Of a stretch of DNA of 64,000 bases, positions 8,989 to 18,726 are shown piece after piece. The number at the start of each line of letters is the position of its first letter. Within the stretch, counting starts at the first letter, position 1. Source of the DNA: Ruminococcus flavefaciens (GTDB lineage Bacteria; Bacillota; Clostridia; Oscillospirales; Ruminococcaceae). The notes under the pieces were generated by a model that worked only from the letters and a program-made list of their open reading frames with translations, was not told where the DNA came from and did not search any database. The stretch spans positions 43,767 to 107,766 of the forward strand of contig DFHF01000009.1 in assembly GCA_002371825.1 (NCBI GenBank). Direction: 5' to 3'. The translations under genes were made by a program, and so were the position numbers.

Positions 8989-9849
8989 TTGAGAACTGCA
9001 AATAACTGGAAAGACTACAGGATCCTCGATACATCAGACGGGGAAAAGCTGGAAAAATGGGGCGATATCAGCCTCGTTCGTCCGGATCCGCAGATAATAT
9101 GGAAGACCGACAGATCTGATCCCCTCTGGAATAAAGCTGACGGCCACTACCACCGCTCAAATCAGGGCGGCGGCAAATGGGAGTTCAGAAAAAAACTGCC
9201 GGAATCATGGAATATCAGCTACCGTGAGCTGACCTTCAATATCCGCCCCACCGGCTTCAAGCACACCGGTCTGTTCCCCGAACAGGCTGTAAACTGGGAC
9301 TTCATGGCGGATAAGATAAAAAATGCCGGACGTGAGATAAACGTCCTCAACCTCTTCGCCTATACAGGCGGAGCTACTCTTGCCTGTGCAGCCGCAGGAG
9401 CCTCAGTATGTCACGTTGATGCCTCCAAGGGCATGGTGCAGTGGGCAAGAGACAATGCCGCAGCCTCAGGGCTCTCGGACAAGCCTATCCGCTGGATAGT
9501 GGACGACTGTGAGAAATTCATCGCCCGTGAGATAAGAAGAGGCAGAAAATACGATGCCGTTATAATGGATCCTCCCAGCTACGGAAGAGGTCCCGGCGGC
9601 GAGGTCTGGAAGCTGGAGAACTGCGTTTATGACCTGGTGAAGCTCTGCTCCGGAGTTCTCTCCGACGATCCTCTCTTCTTCCTTATAAACAGCTATACCA
9701 CCGGACTTTCTCCCTCTGTTATGGGATATATCCTGGGTTCTGTCCTCAGCGGCAGGAATGGCAGGGTCTCCTTCGACGAGATAGGACTGCCGGTAGCTTC
9801 CACAGGCATGACACTGCCCTGCGGCTCTACGGCTATATGGGAAAAGTGA
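8989..9849 (+). CDS. Class I SAM-dependent methyltransferase (RlmI/COG1092-like)
   Basis: 286 residues with a Rossmann methyltransferase core. SAM-binding motif I is in NLFAYTGGATLACAAAGA (about 120-137), the acidic ribose ligand is in HVDASKG, and VIMDPPSYGRG is the catalytic NPPY-like motif IV. These features and the context match the COG1092 family, which includes the rRNA cytosine-C5 methyltransferase RlmI. The usual N-terminal PUA domain is replaced by a shorter region. It starts with TTG after GGAG. The exact substrate, rRNA or other, is not decidable from sequence alone. Confidence 0.75.
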   Translation: MRTANNWKDYRILDTSDGEKLEKWGDISLVRPDPQIIWKTDRSDPLWNKADGHYHRSNQGGGKWEFRKKLPESWNISYRELTFNIRPTGFKHTGLFPEQAVNWDFMADKIKNAGREINVLNLFAYTGGATLACAAAGASVCHVDASKGMVQWARDNAAASGLSDKPIRWIVDDCEKFIAREIRRGRKYDAVIMDPPSYGRGPGGEVWKLENCVYDLVKLCSGVLSDDPLFFLINSYTTGLSPSVMGYILGSVLSGRNGRVSFDEIGLPVASTGMTLPCGSTAIWEK

Positions 9850-9853
9850 GGGG

Positions 9854-9883
9854 TTGACAGTAATTATGCCCTGACGGCATAAA
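9854..9883 (+). promoter_or_regulatory. Possible promoter overlapped by an inverted repeat
   Basis: TTGACA (9854-9859), an 18-bp spacer and CATAAA (9878-9883). A 7-bp inverted repeat TTATGCC/GGCATAA (9864-9870/9876-9882) covers the spacer and -10, so it could be an operator or a weak terminator of the upstream gene. It lies 25 bp before the DUF6440-like gene. Confidence 0.45.
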
Positions 9884-9908
9884 ATATATTTCAAAAGGAG
9901 TTGTTATC

Positions 9909-10109
9909 ATGGCAAAGGATAAAAGATTCATAGTGGCCTATACACAGGGAACCATGAACGTCACCGAAATATGGGTAGACACCGTTACAGGAGTAAATTA
10001 TCTCTACCATTCAGCCAGCCCCGGAGGAGGACTCACACCTCTCCTTGACAGAAACGGCAAGCCGATAGTTTCAACTCCTGACGAGATAGCCTTCCTCAAG
10101 GAGAAATAA
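9909..10109 (+). CDS. Small DUF6440-like protein
   Basis: 66 residues, ATG preceded by AAAAGGAG. It resembles the DUF6440 family of single-domain small proteins: a basic N terminus, IWVDTVTGVNYLY in the middle, then a Gly-rich turn (PGGGLTPLLDRNGKP). No membrane segment or known catalytic motif. The stop codon shares one base with the start of the next gene, so the two are translationally coupled. Function unknown. Confidence 0.6.
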   Translation: MAKDKRFIVAYTQGTMNVTEIWVDTVTGVNYLYHSASPGGGLTPLLDRNGKPIVSTPDEIAFLKEK

Positions 10110-10390
10110 TGGCATCAACAATAAAATGTCCGAAATGCGGTGCTGAAATGAATGCAAACAGCAGGATGTGCCCTGTATGCGGCCGGAAGCGTATTACCGG
10201 AAAGGATATGGCTGAGCTGTTCCTGCTGATAATACTGCTGTTTTTCGGCTACCTGTTCATTCATTCCATGAGGCAGACCGCCAAGAGAATGGACAAGACC
10301 ATAATGGAGGACAGTTCCTGTCTTTTCGTCAGCAGCGGGACGTTATCCGCTGAATATCCTGAACAGGAGATAAAATGGATAATATCATAG
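10109..10390 (+). CDS. Zinc-ribbon single-pass membrane protein
   Basis: 93 residues: an N-terminal zinc ribbon (CPKC...CPVC) of the zinc-ribbon_2 kind, then one hydrophobic helix (about 34-51, AELFLLIILLFFGYLFI) and a short polar tail. Its 3' end overlaps ecfA1 by 16 nt, so it is part of the ECF operon. Role unknown. Such proteins are often small membrane-associated scaffolds, but that is inference. Confidence 0.6.
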   Translation: MASTIKCPKCGAEMNANSRMCPVCGRKRITGKDMAELFLLIILLFFGYLFIHSMRQTAKRMDKTIMEDSSCLFVSSGTLSAEYPEQEIKWIIS

Positions 10391-11226
10391 AAATACAAGG
10401 TCTGCACTTCAGCTACCCTGCGGAGGACGATGAACAGACTCCCGCAGAGGTGCTGAAGGGCATCGACCTTACAATAAAAAAGGGCGAATTCGTTGCGGTG
10501 CTGGGGCATAACGGCTCTGGCAAGTCCACACTTGCAAAGCACCTCAACGCTATTCTTACGCCCACAGAAGGTAAAGTCATAGTCGGCGGGATAGATACCA
10601 CAGACGAATCAAAGCTATTCGACCTGAGACAGACTGCCGGCATGGTGTTCCAGAATCCGGATAACCAGATAGTATCCTCAGTAGTTGAAGAGGATGTGGC
10701 CTTCGCCCTTGAAAATCTCGGTGTCCCATATGAGGAGATGCGCCGAAGAGTGGATGAGGCGCTGAAAGCCGTCAATATGTACGAATACAGGCTCCACTCC
10801 CCGAGCCAGCTCTCAGGCGGACAGAAGCAGAGAGTGGCTATAGCCGGCATAATCGCTATGGAGCCGGACTGCATAATACTGGATGAACCCACCGCTATGC
10901 TGGACCCTCAGGGCCGCAAAGAGGTGCTTGCCACTATACATCAGATGAACCGTGAAAAGGGCATAACTATAGTCCTCATCACTCACTATATGGACGAAGC
11001 CGCTCAGTGCGGAAGAGTTGTCGTAATGGACAAGGGACGTGTAGTGCTTGACGGAGGGCCGGAAAAGGTATTCTCTCAGGTGGAGACACTTAAGAATATC
11101 GGGCTTGATGTTCCTCAGGTCACAGAGCTGGCATGGGAGCTGAAAAAAGCCGGATGCGATATCTCCCCCGAGACTATCTCCGAGGAGGAATGCGTGGAGG
11201 CGCTGATAAAACTGTTTGGCAGCTAA
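10375..11226 (+). CDS. ecfA1: ECF transporter ATPase, EcfA1
   Basis: One of two ATPases that power an energy-coupling-factor importer for vitamins or micronutrients. 283 residues with Walker A GHNGSGKST (44-52), Q-loop in VFQNPDNQ, signature LSGGQKQRVAIA, Walker B CIILDEPTAML and H-loop TIVLITHYMDEA. It sits in the ecfA1-ecfA2-ecfT order typical of Firmicutes, although a zinc-ribbon gene separates it from ecfA2. No substrate-specific S component lies nearby, so this is probably the shared group II module. Confidence 0.93.
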   Translation: MDNIIEIQGLHFSYPAEDDEQTPAEVLKGIDLTIKKGEFVAVLGHNGSGKSTLAKHLNAILTPTEGKVIVGGIDTTDESKLFDLRQTAGMVFQNPDNQIVSSVVEEDVAFALENLGVPYEEMRRRVDEALKAVNMYEYRLHSPSQLSGGQKQRVAIAGIIAMEPDCIILDEPTAMLDPQGRKEVLATIHQMNREKGITIVLITHYMDEAAQCGRVVVMDKGRVVLDGGPEKVFSQVETLKNIGLDVPQVTELAWELKKAGCDISPETISEEECVEALIKLFGS

Positions 11227-11246
11227 TTATCCGGAGGTGAGATTTC

Positions 11247-12071
11247 TTGGAACGTCTGAACTGCCCTGTATGCGGTGGAAGTCTGAAACAAATCGATGAT
11301 ACTTCCTGCATCTGTTCCTACTGCGGGAATAAATACACAGGGAACGGCTCTGATTTTCCCGAAGACATCCTGGACCGCACTGATTGGGAATCATCCGAGA
11401 TATCGCCGGATCTTATTGCCAGATTCTTTCATGCTTATGAAACAGCAGACATCTCTGATAAGCCTGAATACGAAACAAAACTGAAAATGCTTTACAGCAA
11501 TATAAGCTGCGGCAGGCAGTTTGTCCGGTATGACAGAAAGTATATAGACGAAAACAAAGGCAGCCAGGCTTCAGCGGCTGCTGAATATCTGATGTATGAA
11601 ACTCTCATAGCCTCTGAATCAGCCAGTGTCTCTGTTCAGCGCAGCAGTGTCAGCAAAGCACTGAAAATGCGTGAAAGGATAATAAAAAACAGAAGGATAT
11701 TCCTGAGCATCATCATTACAGCAGCAGTGATCTATTACATCGGCCTTATACAGTTTTTTTCCGAAAAAGGGAGCCTAAGCTCCCTGACTGACAATATATC
11801 CGGAACAGGAAAAATACTATTTGCATTGTTTGGTGCTATCATTGCTCCGGCAATTGGCTTGATCAGCGCATCAAATGACAGATTCCGTGAGCTTTCAGAC
11901 AGAATGAACAGTGCACGAAAACAATATCGTTCCAATATAGGTGCAGTCAGAAAAGCTGATGCTGCGGTAAAAGCTCTGGAGAAACAGAGAAAAACAGTCT
12001 CAGATATAGTCAGTAAGGCATATCCGGAGATTTTCACCGATAAGAACACAGGAATACACAAAGGAGCATAA
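11247..12071 (+). CDS. Zinc-ribbon membrane protein inserted in the ecf operon
   Basis: 274 residues, TTG start after GGAGGTGA. An N-terminal zinc ribbon (CPVCGG...CSYCGNKY, about residues 6-29) is followed by a soluble region, two predicted transmembrane helices (about 148-168 and 186-207) and a C-terminal charged, probably coiled-coil stretch (about 210-260). It resembles the zinc-ribbon plus membrane-helix proteins common in Ruminococcaceae. It separates ecfA1 from ecfA2 with short gaps (20 and 3 nt). Function unknown. Confidence 0.6.
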   Translation: MERLNCPVCGGSLKQIDDTSCICSYCGNKYTGNGSDFPEDILDRTDWESSEISPDLIARFFHAYETADISDKPEYETKLKMLYSNISCGRQFVRYDRKYIDENKGSQASAAAEYLMYETLIASESASVSVQRSSVSKALKMRERIIKNRRIFLSIIITAAVIYYIGLIQFFSEKGSLSSLTDNISGTGKILFALFGAIIAPAIGLISASNDRFRELSDRMNSARKQYRSNIGAVRKADAAVKALEKQRKTVSDIVSKAYPEIFTDKNTGIHKGA

Positions 12072-12074
12072 AAA

Positions 12075-12938
12075 TTGTCAATACTCGAAACTCAGGAGCT
12101 CACTTACACCTACAGTCCGGGAACTCCCTTTGAAAAGACTGCGGTAGACCATGTGAGCCTTAAAATAGAAGCCGGCGAGATGATAGGAGTAATGGGCCAC
12201 ACAGGTTCGGGAAAATCCACTCTCATCCAGCACTTCAACGGCCTGCTGCGTCCTACCTCCGGAAAGATACTTCTGGACGGAAAGGATATATGGGCTGATA
12301 AAAAGAAGATCCGTGACGTCCGCTTTCAGGTGGGACTGGTATTCCAGTACCCGGAATATCAGATATTCGAGGAGACCGTCTTCAAGGATATTGCCTTCGG
12401 CCCTAAGAATATGGGCCTCGATGAGGCTGAGATAAAGCGACGAGTCCTTGAGACCGCCAACGATATCGGCCTTTCTGAAGAGCTTATGGAGCGCTCGCCC
12501 TTTGAGCTCTCCGGCGGACAGAAGCGCCGTGTGGCCATCGCAGGGGTAATGGCTATGGAGCCGAAGGTACTCATACTCGATGAACCTACCGCAGGCCTGG
12601 ACCCTGCCGGAAGAGACAAGATACTGAGCCACATCAAAGCCTACCATAAGCGCACAGGGAATACCACCCTCATAGTATCTCACAGCATGGAGGATATCGC
12701 CACATTTGCCGACAGGATACTTGTAATGAGCAAGGCAAAGCTTTTCTGCTTCGACGAAACTGAAAAGGTCTTCTCCCGGGCTGATGAGATATCACAGATA
12801 GGCCTTGATGTTCCCCAGATAACAAAGGTATTCATGGAGCTGAAAAAACGAGGCCTTGATTTCGGAAAGGAAGTATATACAGTAGGCTACGCACGAGACC
12901 TGCTCCTGAAAAAGCTCAGAGAAAGGGCAGGTGGATGA
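12075..12938 (+). CDS. ecfA2: ECF transporter ATPase, EcfA2
   Basis: Second ATPase of the ECF importer. 287 residues with Walker A GHTGSGKST (41-49), Q-loop VFQYPEYQ, signature LSGGQKRRVAIA, Walker B LILDEPTAGLD and H-loop LIVSHSMEDIA. The VFQYPEYQIFEETV stretch is typical of EcfA2 rather than EcfA1. It starts with TTG and overlaps ecfT by 8 nt. Confidence 0.93.
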   Translation: MSILETQELTYTYSPGTPFEKTAVDHVSLKIEAGEMIGVMGHTGSGKSTLIQHFNGLLRPTSGKILLDGKDIWADKKKIRDVRFQVGLVFQYPEYQIFEETVFKDIAFGPKNMGLDEAEIKRRVLETANDIGLSEELMERSPFELSGGQKRRVAIAGVMAMEPKVLILDEPTAGLDPAGRDKILSHIKAYHKRTGNTTLIVSHSMEDIATFADRILVMSKAKLFCFDETEKVFSRADEISQIGLDVPQITKVFMELKKRGLDFGKEVYTVGYARDLLLKKLRERAGG

Positions 12939-13755
12939 TATGCTGAGAGATATTACCCTGGGTCAGTACTTCCCCGGAAACAGCATTATCCACAGACTTG
13001 ACCCCAGATTCAAAATAGTTATAACCGTACTCTATATTATAATGCTCTTTACAGGAGATTCAATGGTCTGCCTGGCAATAGGAGCAGTATATACGATAAT
13101 GGCGATGCTTCTCTCTCAGGTAAAGCTGAAAATGTTCCTGAAGAGCGTGAAGCCGCTTATGCCGTTTCTGCTGATAACCGCAGTCCTCAACCTCTTCCTT
13201 GTCAGCTCAGGAGATGAGCTGTGGCACTGGAAATTCCTGAAGATAACCTCAGGAGGCATAAATATCAGCATATTCATGATAGTGAGGATAGTCCTGCTGA
13301 TAATGGGAACATCGATACTCACCTATACAACGTCTCCGATAACGCTCACAGACGCAATAGAGCGTCTGCTCTCACCGCTGAAAAAGCTGAGATTCCCGGT
13401 GCATGAGCTGGCAATGATGATGTCGATAGCGCTTCGCTTCATCCCTACCCTTATTGAGGAGACAGATAAGATAATCTCAGCCCAGAAGGCACGAGGCGCA
13501 GAGCTTGATACCGGAAGCTTTACAACAAGAGCAAAAAATCTTATCTCCATACTTGTTCCGCTGTTCATATCATCATTCAGACGTGCAGATGAACTTGCAA
13601 CAGCTATGGAGTGCCGCTGTTATAACGGCGGTGAGGGCCGTACAAGGCTCCGTCAGCTTAAGTCAGCCCCCCGTGACTATATCGCACTTGCCATAACACT
13701 GCTCTTCCTTGCGGCAGTTATAGTCATAAAAATAACAAAGCCTTTTGCATTCTGA
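12931..13755 (+). CDS. ecfT: ECF transporter transmembrane subunit EcfT
   Basis: Transmembrane scaffold that couples the two ATPases to interchangeable S components. 274 residues with about five hydrophobic helices, the conserved HRLDPRFKI opening, and an Ala-Arg-Gly coupling motif in ISAQKARGAE, with a related charged motif later (ATAMECRCY). The start is GTG at 12931; an ATG at 12940 is possible. It overlaps ecfA2. Confidence 0.92.
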   Translation: MDDMLRDITLGQYFPGNSIIHRLDPRFKIVITVLYIIMLFTGDSMVCLAIGAVYTIMAMLLSQVKLKMFLKSVKPLMPFLLITAVLNLFLVSSGDELWHWKFLKITSGGINISIFMIVRIVLLIMGTSILTYTTSPITLTDAIERLLSPLKKLRFPVHELAMMMSIALRFIPTLIEETDKIISAQKARGAELDTGSFTTRAKNLISILVPLFISSFRRADELATAMECRCYNGGEGRTRLRQLKSAPRDYIALAITLLFLAAVIVIKITKPFAF

Positions 13756-13802
13756 TACTGCATCTGCGGCACAGACAAAATGATATATAAAGAGAGGATA
13801 TC

Positions 13803-16760
13803 ATGGAAAACAAAGCAACTATTACAGAAAATGAATACGGAGACAAAAAGAGAAAAAAACTCCGTACACGCTCAGAAAAGCCACTCAAAAAGAAGCTCAG
13901 CGGAAAAATGGAATGCTTCCGCAGGAGCAAATGCTATAATATCTTATTTGAAAAGGGCATACTCTATTTCCTGCTCTCATTTTTCATCCCGGCCGGCATA
14001 ATGACCTATTCCTTCGCCCAGAGTGGTGTCCACCCCTTCGGCGACAGACAGATGCTCGTTGTTGACCTGTGGCATCAGTACTATCCGTTTTTCAGAGTAG
14101 AAAGGGAAAAGCTGCTGACCGGAGGCTCATTCCTGTACTCATGGGAAAACGGCCTCGGAACAAATTTCCTTTCACTTATATCCTATTACGCAGCAAGTCC
14201 GCTGAACTGGCTGTCCATATTCTTTGACAAGGACCATGTCAGGGACGCCCTTACATTCATACTTATATTGAAAATAGGCTTCGCCGGAACCTTCTTCAGC
14301 GCATTTCTCAGCTACACATTCAAGCGCAAGGATATCTCCCTGTGCGTATTCTCGGTAATGTACGCTCTCTGCAGCTACACTCTCGGATACTACTGGAATG
14401 TAATGTGGTTCGATACAGTTGCACTCTTCCCGCTGGTAATGCTGGGAGTAGTTGCAATATGCCGTGAAGGAAAGTGGAAGACCTATACCTTTGCTCTGGC
14501 ACTTTCACTTATAGCCAACTACTATGTGGGATATTTCACCTGCATATTTACGATATTCATGTTCGCATCAGCCTGGATAACCGAGTTTCACGGCTTCAGG
14601 AAATGGTTCCGCAGTCTCTGGATAATGGTGCGTTCATCCATACTTGCTATCGGTCTCGGAGGATTCATTTTGCTGCCGGCATATTACGGACTGCAGCTCA
14701 CCTACAGTGTGAACAACGAATTTCCGGAGAAAACAGTATGGTATGAAAAGTGGGAGGACATATTCGCCAACACCATGTCCTATAATGAACCTACAAAGGT
14801 GGAAGGACTGCCCAATTTCGCCTGCGGAATGCTGGCAGTGCTGCTCATAGGAGTTTTCCTCTTCTCACGTGGCATAAAGATACGGGAGAAGGTCTCAGTA
14901 ACGGCAATGCTCTGGATAATCGCCGTAAGCTGCAACATGAACAAGCTCAACTATATCTGGCACGGCTTCCACTTTACCAATCAGATACCCTACCGATTCG
15001 CATTTATATTCAGCTTTGTACTGGCGGCAGCTGCCTACAGAGCCTATGACATAATGCTCAGGAACGGCATAAAGGCATATCAGCTCATACTGATGATGAT
15101 GGGACCGTTTGCAGTATTCTGGCTGGACCATCTCTCAAAGGGCAGCGATTTTGAAATAAATGGTGCAGTAAGAAGCTCACTTATAATAGTGATGGCCTTC
15201 TGGATGGTATTCCTTGCAGCAAAGGTTTTCCCCTTCAAGCGTCAGGCTTCAAGGAACAGATTCCTCAGCATTGCTCTGGCAGCCGCTGTTTTCAGCGAAT
15301 TCGTCAGCAATGCACAGCTTGGTGTGAAAACGGTAAAGACCTCATCCTACACCGATTATCCCTCACATAATGTAGAGGTACAGTCCCTTCTGAGCCACAT
15401 CTCAAATACTGATGATGAGCTCTTTTACAGAACGGAAATGACTTCCACATATACACTCAACGACAGTGCGCTCTACGGTTTCCGTGGACTTTCACAGTTC
15501 TCCTCCTCAGCAAATGTCTCTGTTACCACCTTCTGCAGAAGACTGGGACTCTATGCATCTGAGGCTGGAAACAGATACTATTACCGCACATCAACTCCTG
15601 TTGTAAATGCACTTTTCGGCATAAAATACCTTATAAAAAAAGGCGGGGAGCTCAACAGTGAAGAAGCTGTGATGGACCTGGAGGCAGATGCAGGTAATTC
15701 CTACCTCTACAAGAACAAATATCCGCTTTCTCTCGGATATATGGTCAACGAGGAGATCCTCGAAATGAAGGATACTGCCGGAGTAAATCCCTTCGAGTAT
15801 CAGAACGATCTTGTAAAGCTTGCTACAGGCATGGAAGACCCGTTATTCACTGCTCAGCCGGTAGCTCTCGTAAAGTATAACAACATCGAGGTAACAAAGA
15901 ACGGCTACGGAAACTATACCTTCAAGGTGCCTTCGGAAGATTCTTCCAGATCAAGTGCAAAATACAGCTTTGACGGAGCCGATGATTCAATACTCTACGG
16001 CTATGCCGATTCTCCCGGCGGAGCCTGTGATTCACTGACAATAACCTGCGGTGATGAGTCATCCGCTGCATCCTTTGAAACTGTCGACAGCGGAACTCTC
16101 ATTGAGAGCTATCCCATCGTTTTCCCCATGGGAAATTCAAAGGACGGCACCACATCAAAGGTCGAGATATTCCCCAAGAACGATCGTACCTCCGGAAACT
16201 ATAAGCTCATGATATATGCACTCAAAAAAGAGCGCTTCCAGAGAGCGTATGACATTCTGGCTGATGAGCAGCTGAAGATAACCAGCTTTGATGATACCCG
16301 TGTGGAAGGTGACATAACCGCTAAGAAAGACGGTATACTTCTCCTCTCTATCCCCTATGAGAAGGGCTGGAGCATTTATATCGACGGTGAAAAGGCTGAG
16401 ACCTTCAAGGTCTGCGGAGCAATGACAGGAGTCAGAGTGAAGGAAGGCTCCCACAAGATAAAGCTGCGCTACGTTCCTGAGGGCTTCCCTCTGGGTACAG
16501 CGGCTTCAGCAGTAAGCCTTGTTCTTACAGGTTTTATTATCTGGTTTGAACACAGGAGAAAGAAAAAGCCTGTTCCGGCAGCAGCTCCTGCACCGGATCA
16601 GTCAGAAGAACCGCCTGAGGATACTCCCGCTAAGGAGCCCGAGATCCACAGAGGTGAAGTTTTCGATCAGAGCCGGGAGCTCCTGAATATCCTTAACGAC
16701 TATCCGCCGGAGGAACAAAATGAGAAATCTGAAAGTAATGACAGCATACAGAGGGACTAA
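13803..16760 (+). CDS. YfhO-family polytopic membrane protein
   Basis: 985 residues. The N-terminal half holds about a dozen hydrophobic helices, beginning with a cytosolic basic tail, then the YfhO signature region (GVHPFGDRQMLVVDLWHQYYPFF, read across 76-98; followed by WENGLGTNF). The C-terminal half (about 520-900) is an extracytoplasmic beta-rich domain, then a final helix and a Pro/Glu-rich cytosolic tail. YfhO proteins are GT-C-like and, in Bacillus, take part in glycosylation of teichoic acid, so a cell-envelope sugar-transfer role is inferred. Its last 41 nt overlap truA. It lies between ecfT and truA, which are adjacent in most Firmicutes. Confidence 0.8.
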   Translation: MENKATITENEYGDKKRKKLRTRSEKPLKKKLSGKMECFRRSKCYNILFEKGILYFLLSFFIPAGIMTYSFAQSGVHPFGDRQMLVVDLWHQYYPFFRVEREKLLTGGSFLYSWENGLGTNFLSLISYYAASPLNWLSIFFDKDHVRDALTFILILKIGFAGTFFSAFLSYTFKRKDISLCVFSVMYALCSYTLGYYWNVMWFDTVALFPLVMLGVVAICREGKWKTYTFALALSLIANYYVGYFTCIFTIFMFASAWITEFHGFRKWFRSLWIMVRSSILAIGLGGFILLPAYYGLQLTYSVNNEFPEKTVWYEKWEDIFANTMSYNEPTKVEGLPNFACGMLAVLLIGVFLFSRGIKIREKVSVTAMLWIIAVSCNMNKLNYIWHGFHFTNQIPYRFAFIFSFVLAAAAYRAYDIMLRNGIKAYQLILMMMGPFAVFWLDHLSKGSDFEINGAVRSSLIIVMAFWMVFLAAKVFPFKRQASRNRFLSIALAAAVFSEFVSNAQLGVKTVKTSSYTDYPSHNVEVQSLLSHISNTDDELFYRTEMTSTYTLNDSALYGFRGLSQFSSSANVSVTTFCRRLGLYASEAGNRYYYRTSTPVVNALFGIKYLIKKGGELNSEEAVMDLEADAGNSYLYKNKYPLSLGYMVNEEILEMKDTAGVNPFEYQNDLVKLATGMEDPLFTAQPVALVKYNNIEVTKNGYGNYTFKVPSEDSSRSSAKYSFDGADDSILYGYADSPGGACDSLTITCGDESSAASFETVDSGTLIESYPIVFPMGNSKDGTTSKVEIFPKNDRTSGNYKLMIYALKKERFQRAYDILADEQLKITSFDDTRVEGDITAKKDGILLLSIPYEKGWSIYIDGEKAETFKVCGAMTGVRVKEGSHKIKLRYVPEGFPLGTAASAVSLVLTGFIIWFEHRRKKKPVPAAAPAPDQSEEPPEDTPAKEPEIHRGEVFDQSRELLNILNDYPPEEQNEKSESNDSIQRD

Positions 16761-17478
16761 ATACCATGGCTTCCAGCGGCAGGACAATGCTCTTGCCGTT
16801 CAGGAGGTATTGGAAAAACACGTCTCCAAGGTCCTGAATGAACCGGTAACTATCATCGGCTGCTCAAGGACCGATACAGGAGTTCACGCAAGCAGCTACT
16901 GCTTCAATGTCCATACCAGCAGCAATATAAACTGCCGGGGCTTTGTACGAGGAGTAAACGGTGAACTGCCTGAGGATATCTCCATACTGAGCTGCGAGGA
17001 CGCTCCGGAGGATTTCCACGCAAGATATGACTGTGTTGGCAAGGAGTACATCTATAAAATGCACTGCAGCGAATCAAAGAACCCCTTCGCCACAGACCTG
17101 ATGTACCATTACCGCCGTCCTTTTGATATAGAAAGAGTCAGAAAAGCCGCTCAGCACTTCGTAGGTGAACATGATTTCGCCTCCTTTTGTGCTGACTGTA
17201 CAAACGTATCAACAACCGTCAGAACTATATATTCATTCAGAATAGAAAATAGTGGAGATTCAGTTACAATGCTTGTAAAAGGCAACGGTTTTCTGTATAA
17301 TATGATTAGGATAATCGCAGGTACCCTTATCGACGTTAACGAGAAGAAGATCTCACCCGATGATATACCTGATATACTGCGGGCAAAAGACCGCCTTAAA
17401 GCCGGACGTACAGCCATGGCTCACGGTCTTTACCTGAACAGAGTGTTCTACTCAGAAGAAGAGATGCTGAGTGAATAA
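16720..17478 (+). CDS. truA: tRNA pseudouridine(38-40) synthase TruA
   Basis: Isomerises uridines 38-40 in the tRNA anticodon arm. 252 residues, with the catalytic aspartate Asp52 in CSRTDTGVHA and the family's RNA-binding segments. It starts inside the 3' end of yfhO after GGAGGAAC. The last-gene position after ecfT follows the usual Firmicutes order ecfA1-ecfA2-ecfT-truA, here interrupted by yfhO. Confidence 0.95.
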   Translation: MRNLKVMTAYRGTKYHGFQRQDNALAVQEVLEKHVSKVLNEPVTIIGCSRTDTGVHASSYCFNVHTSSNINCRGFVRGVNGELPEDISILSCEDAPEDFHARYDCVGKEYIYKMHCSESKNPFATDLMYHYRRPFDIERVRKAAQHFVGEHDFASFCADCTNVSTTVRTIYSFRIENSGDSVTMLVKGNGFLYNMIRIIAGTLIDVNEKKISPDDIPDILRAKDRLKAGRTAMAHGLYLNRVFYSEEEMLSE

Positions 17479-17517
17479 TGGGAGATAAGTGTTAACAAAA
17501 GGAAAGGAGTCGTGAGT

Positions 17518-18696
17518 GTGCCGAATATGTATGACGCCGACGACATCGTCGACTTAAAAAACCGTAAAAAAAGAAAAAAACGGCTTATAAAATTCACAGT
17601 ATTCCTGGTAGTAATCATATTGGCAGGAGTACTTTACGCTACAAGAGAAACATGGGTATCAAAGCTCAGAGGCATAGGCAAGCAGTACAAGACCATAGTC
17701 AACTCCGGTAAGCTGGCCGAGGGAAATTTCCCCATAGAAGTCAGCGGAGATTCTGACTATCAGCTGAGATATACTGTCAAAAGAATAATGGTCCAGAGCG
17801 ATACCTACCTGTATATCTACGATACCGACGGTTCCCTGCTCAAGAAGAGACAGCACGTCTATTCCAATCCTATACTCAGGGTAGCCAACGGAAAAGCCCT
17901 CGTTTATGAAAACGGCGGAAACGAGTTTTCGGTGGAGGACGAGGATGAGGTATTCTACAGCAGAAGAATGCCGAATACTATTTATTTTGCAAGACTAAGC
18001 TCAGACGGTGTAACAGCTGTTGTCACAGGCTCTGAGAATTACGTCTGTGAGCTTACCGTCTACGGCAAAAAGGGCAATGTCATTTATGAGAGAAAATGTA
18101 CCGAAATGATAACCGACCTCAGCTTCATAAGAAAGAGCGGAGGCTGTGTTCTCAGCTATATTGCCGCAGAAAACGGACATCTTGTTACAAATATTAAAGA
18201 AATAGACTTCAAGGATAAAAGCAGCGAGGTATGGTCATCACCGGGAATGAATACAGTCGGACTTGAAATATTCGGTTCGTCTGTAGGAACCTTTATCTAT
18301 GGCACTGATGCCTGCGGATATGTCGATACAGACGGAGAGATAAGCTCTTTCTATCAGTATGACGGTGAGGCCGTTGCCGGAGCAAGTATAGGCGGAAGCT
18401 CCGCAGTGGTCATAAATAATGACGACCGAAGACATTATATCGCAGTCCTCTTCCCAAGTGAGGGAGAAGAGCCGCTGACTATCGAGCTCAGCTCAGCAGC
18501 AGTGGATGTATCTGTATTCAAGGGACTTGCGTACATAATGACACAGGATGAGATAGTCGCCTACGACTTCAGCGGAAATCTGAGATCAACCGCAGCTATT
18601 TCAGACTCGTATACAGGATTCGTCCGCAGCGACGACCACATATTCCTGAAAGGATATAATAAGATAGACCGCATCGACTACGATGCCGGAGATTGA
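17518..18696 (+). CDS. DUF5711-like membrane-anchored beta-propeller-like protein
   Basis: About 392 residues: a short basic cytosolic N terminus (KNRKKRKKRLIK), one transmembrane helix (about 27-46 by the long reading) and a large extracytoplasmic domain of repeated beta-strand blades (DTYLYIYDTDGSLL, RLSSDGVTAVVTGSENY), as in DUF5711 proteins. A GTG at 17512 lies only 2 nt from the ribosome site AGGAG (17505-17509). The GTG at 17518, with 8-nt spacing, is the better start. No enzymatic motif seen. It precedes the CvpA-like gene and clpE. Function unknown. Confidence 0.6.
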   Translation: MPNMYDADDIVDLKNRKKRKKRLIKFTVFLVVIILAGVLYATRETWVSKLRGIGKQYKTIVNSGKLAEGNFPIEVSGDSDYQLRYTVKRIMVQSDTYLYIYDTDGSLLKKRQHVYSNPILRVANGKALVYENGGNEFSVEDEDEVFYSRRMPNTIYFARLSSDGVTAVVTGSENYVCELTVYGKKGNVIYERKCTEMITDLSFIRKSGGCVLSYIAAENGHLVTNIKEIDFKDKSSEVWSSPGMNTVGLEIFGSSVGTFIYGTDACGYVDTDGEISSFYQYDGEAVAGASIGGSSAVVINNDDRRHYIAVLFPSEGEEPLTIELSSAAVDVSVFKGLAYIMTQDEIVAYDFSGNLRSTAAISDSYTGFVRSDDHIFLKGYNKIDRIDYDAGD

Positions 18697-18726
18697 GAAA
18701 AGGGAAATAAGGGACTTCAAAAAACG

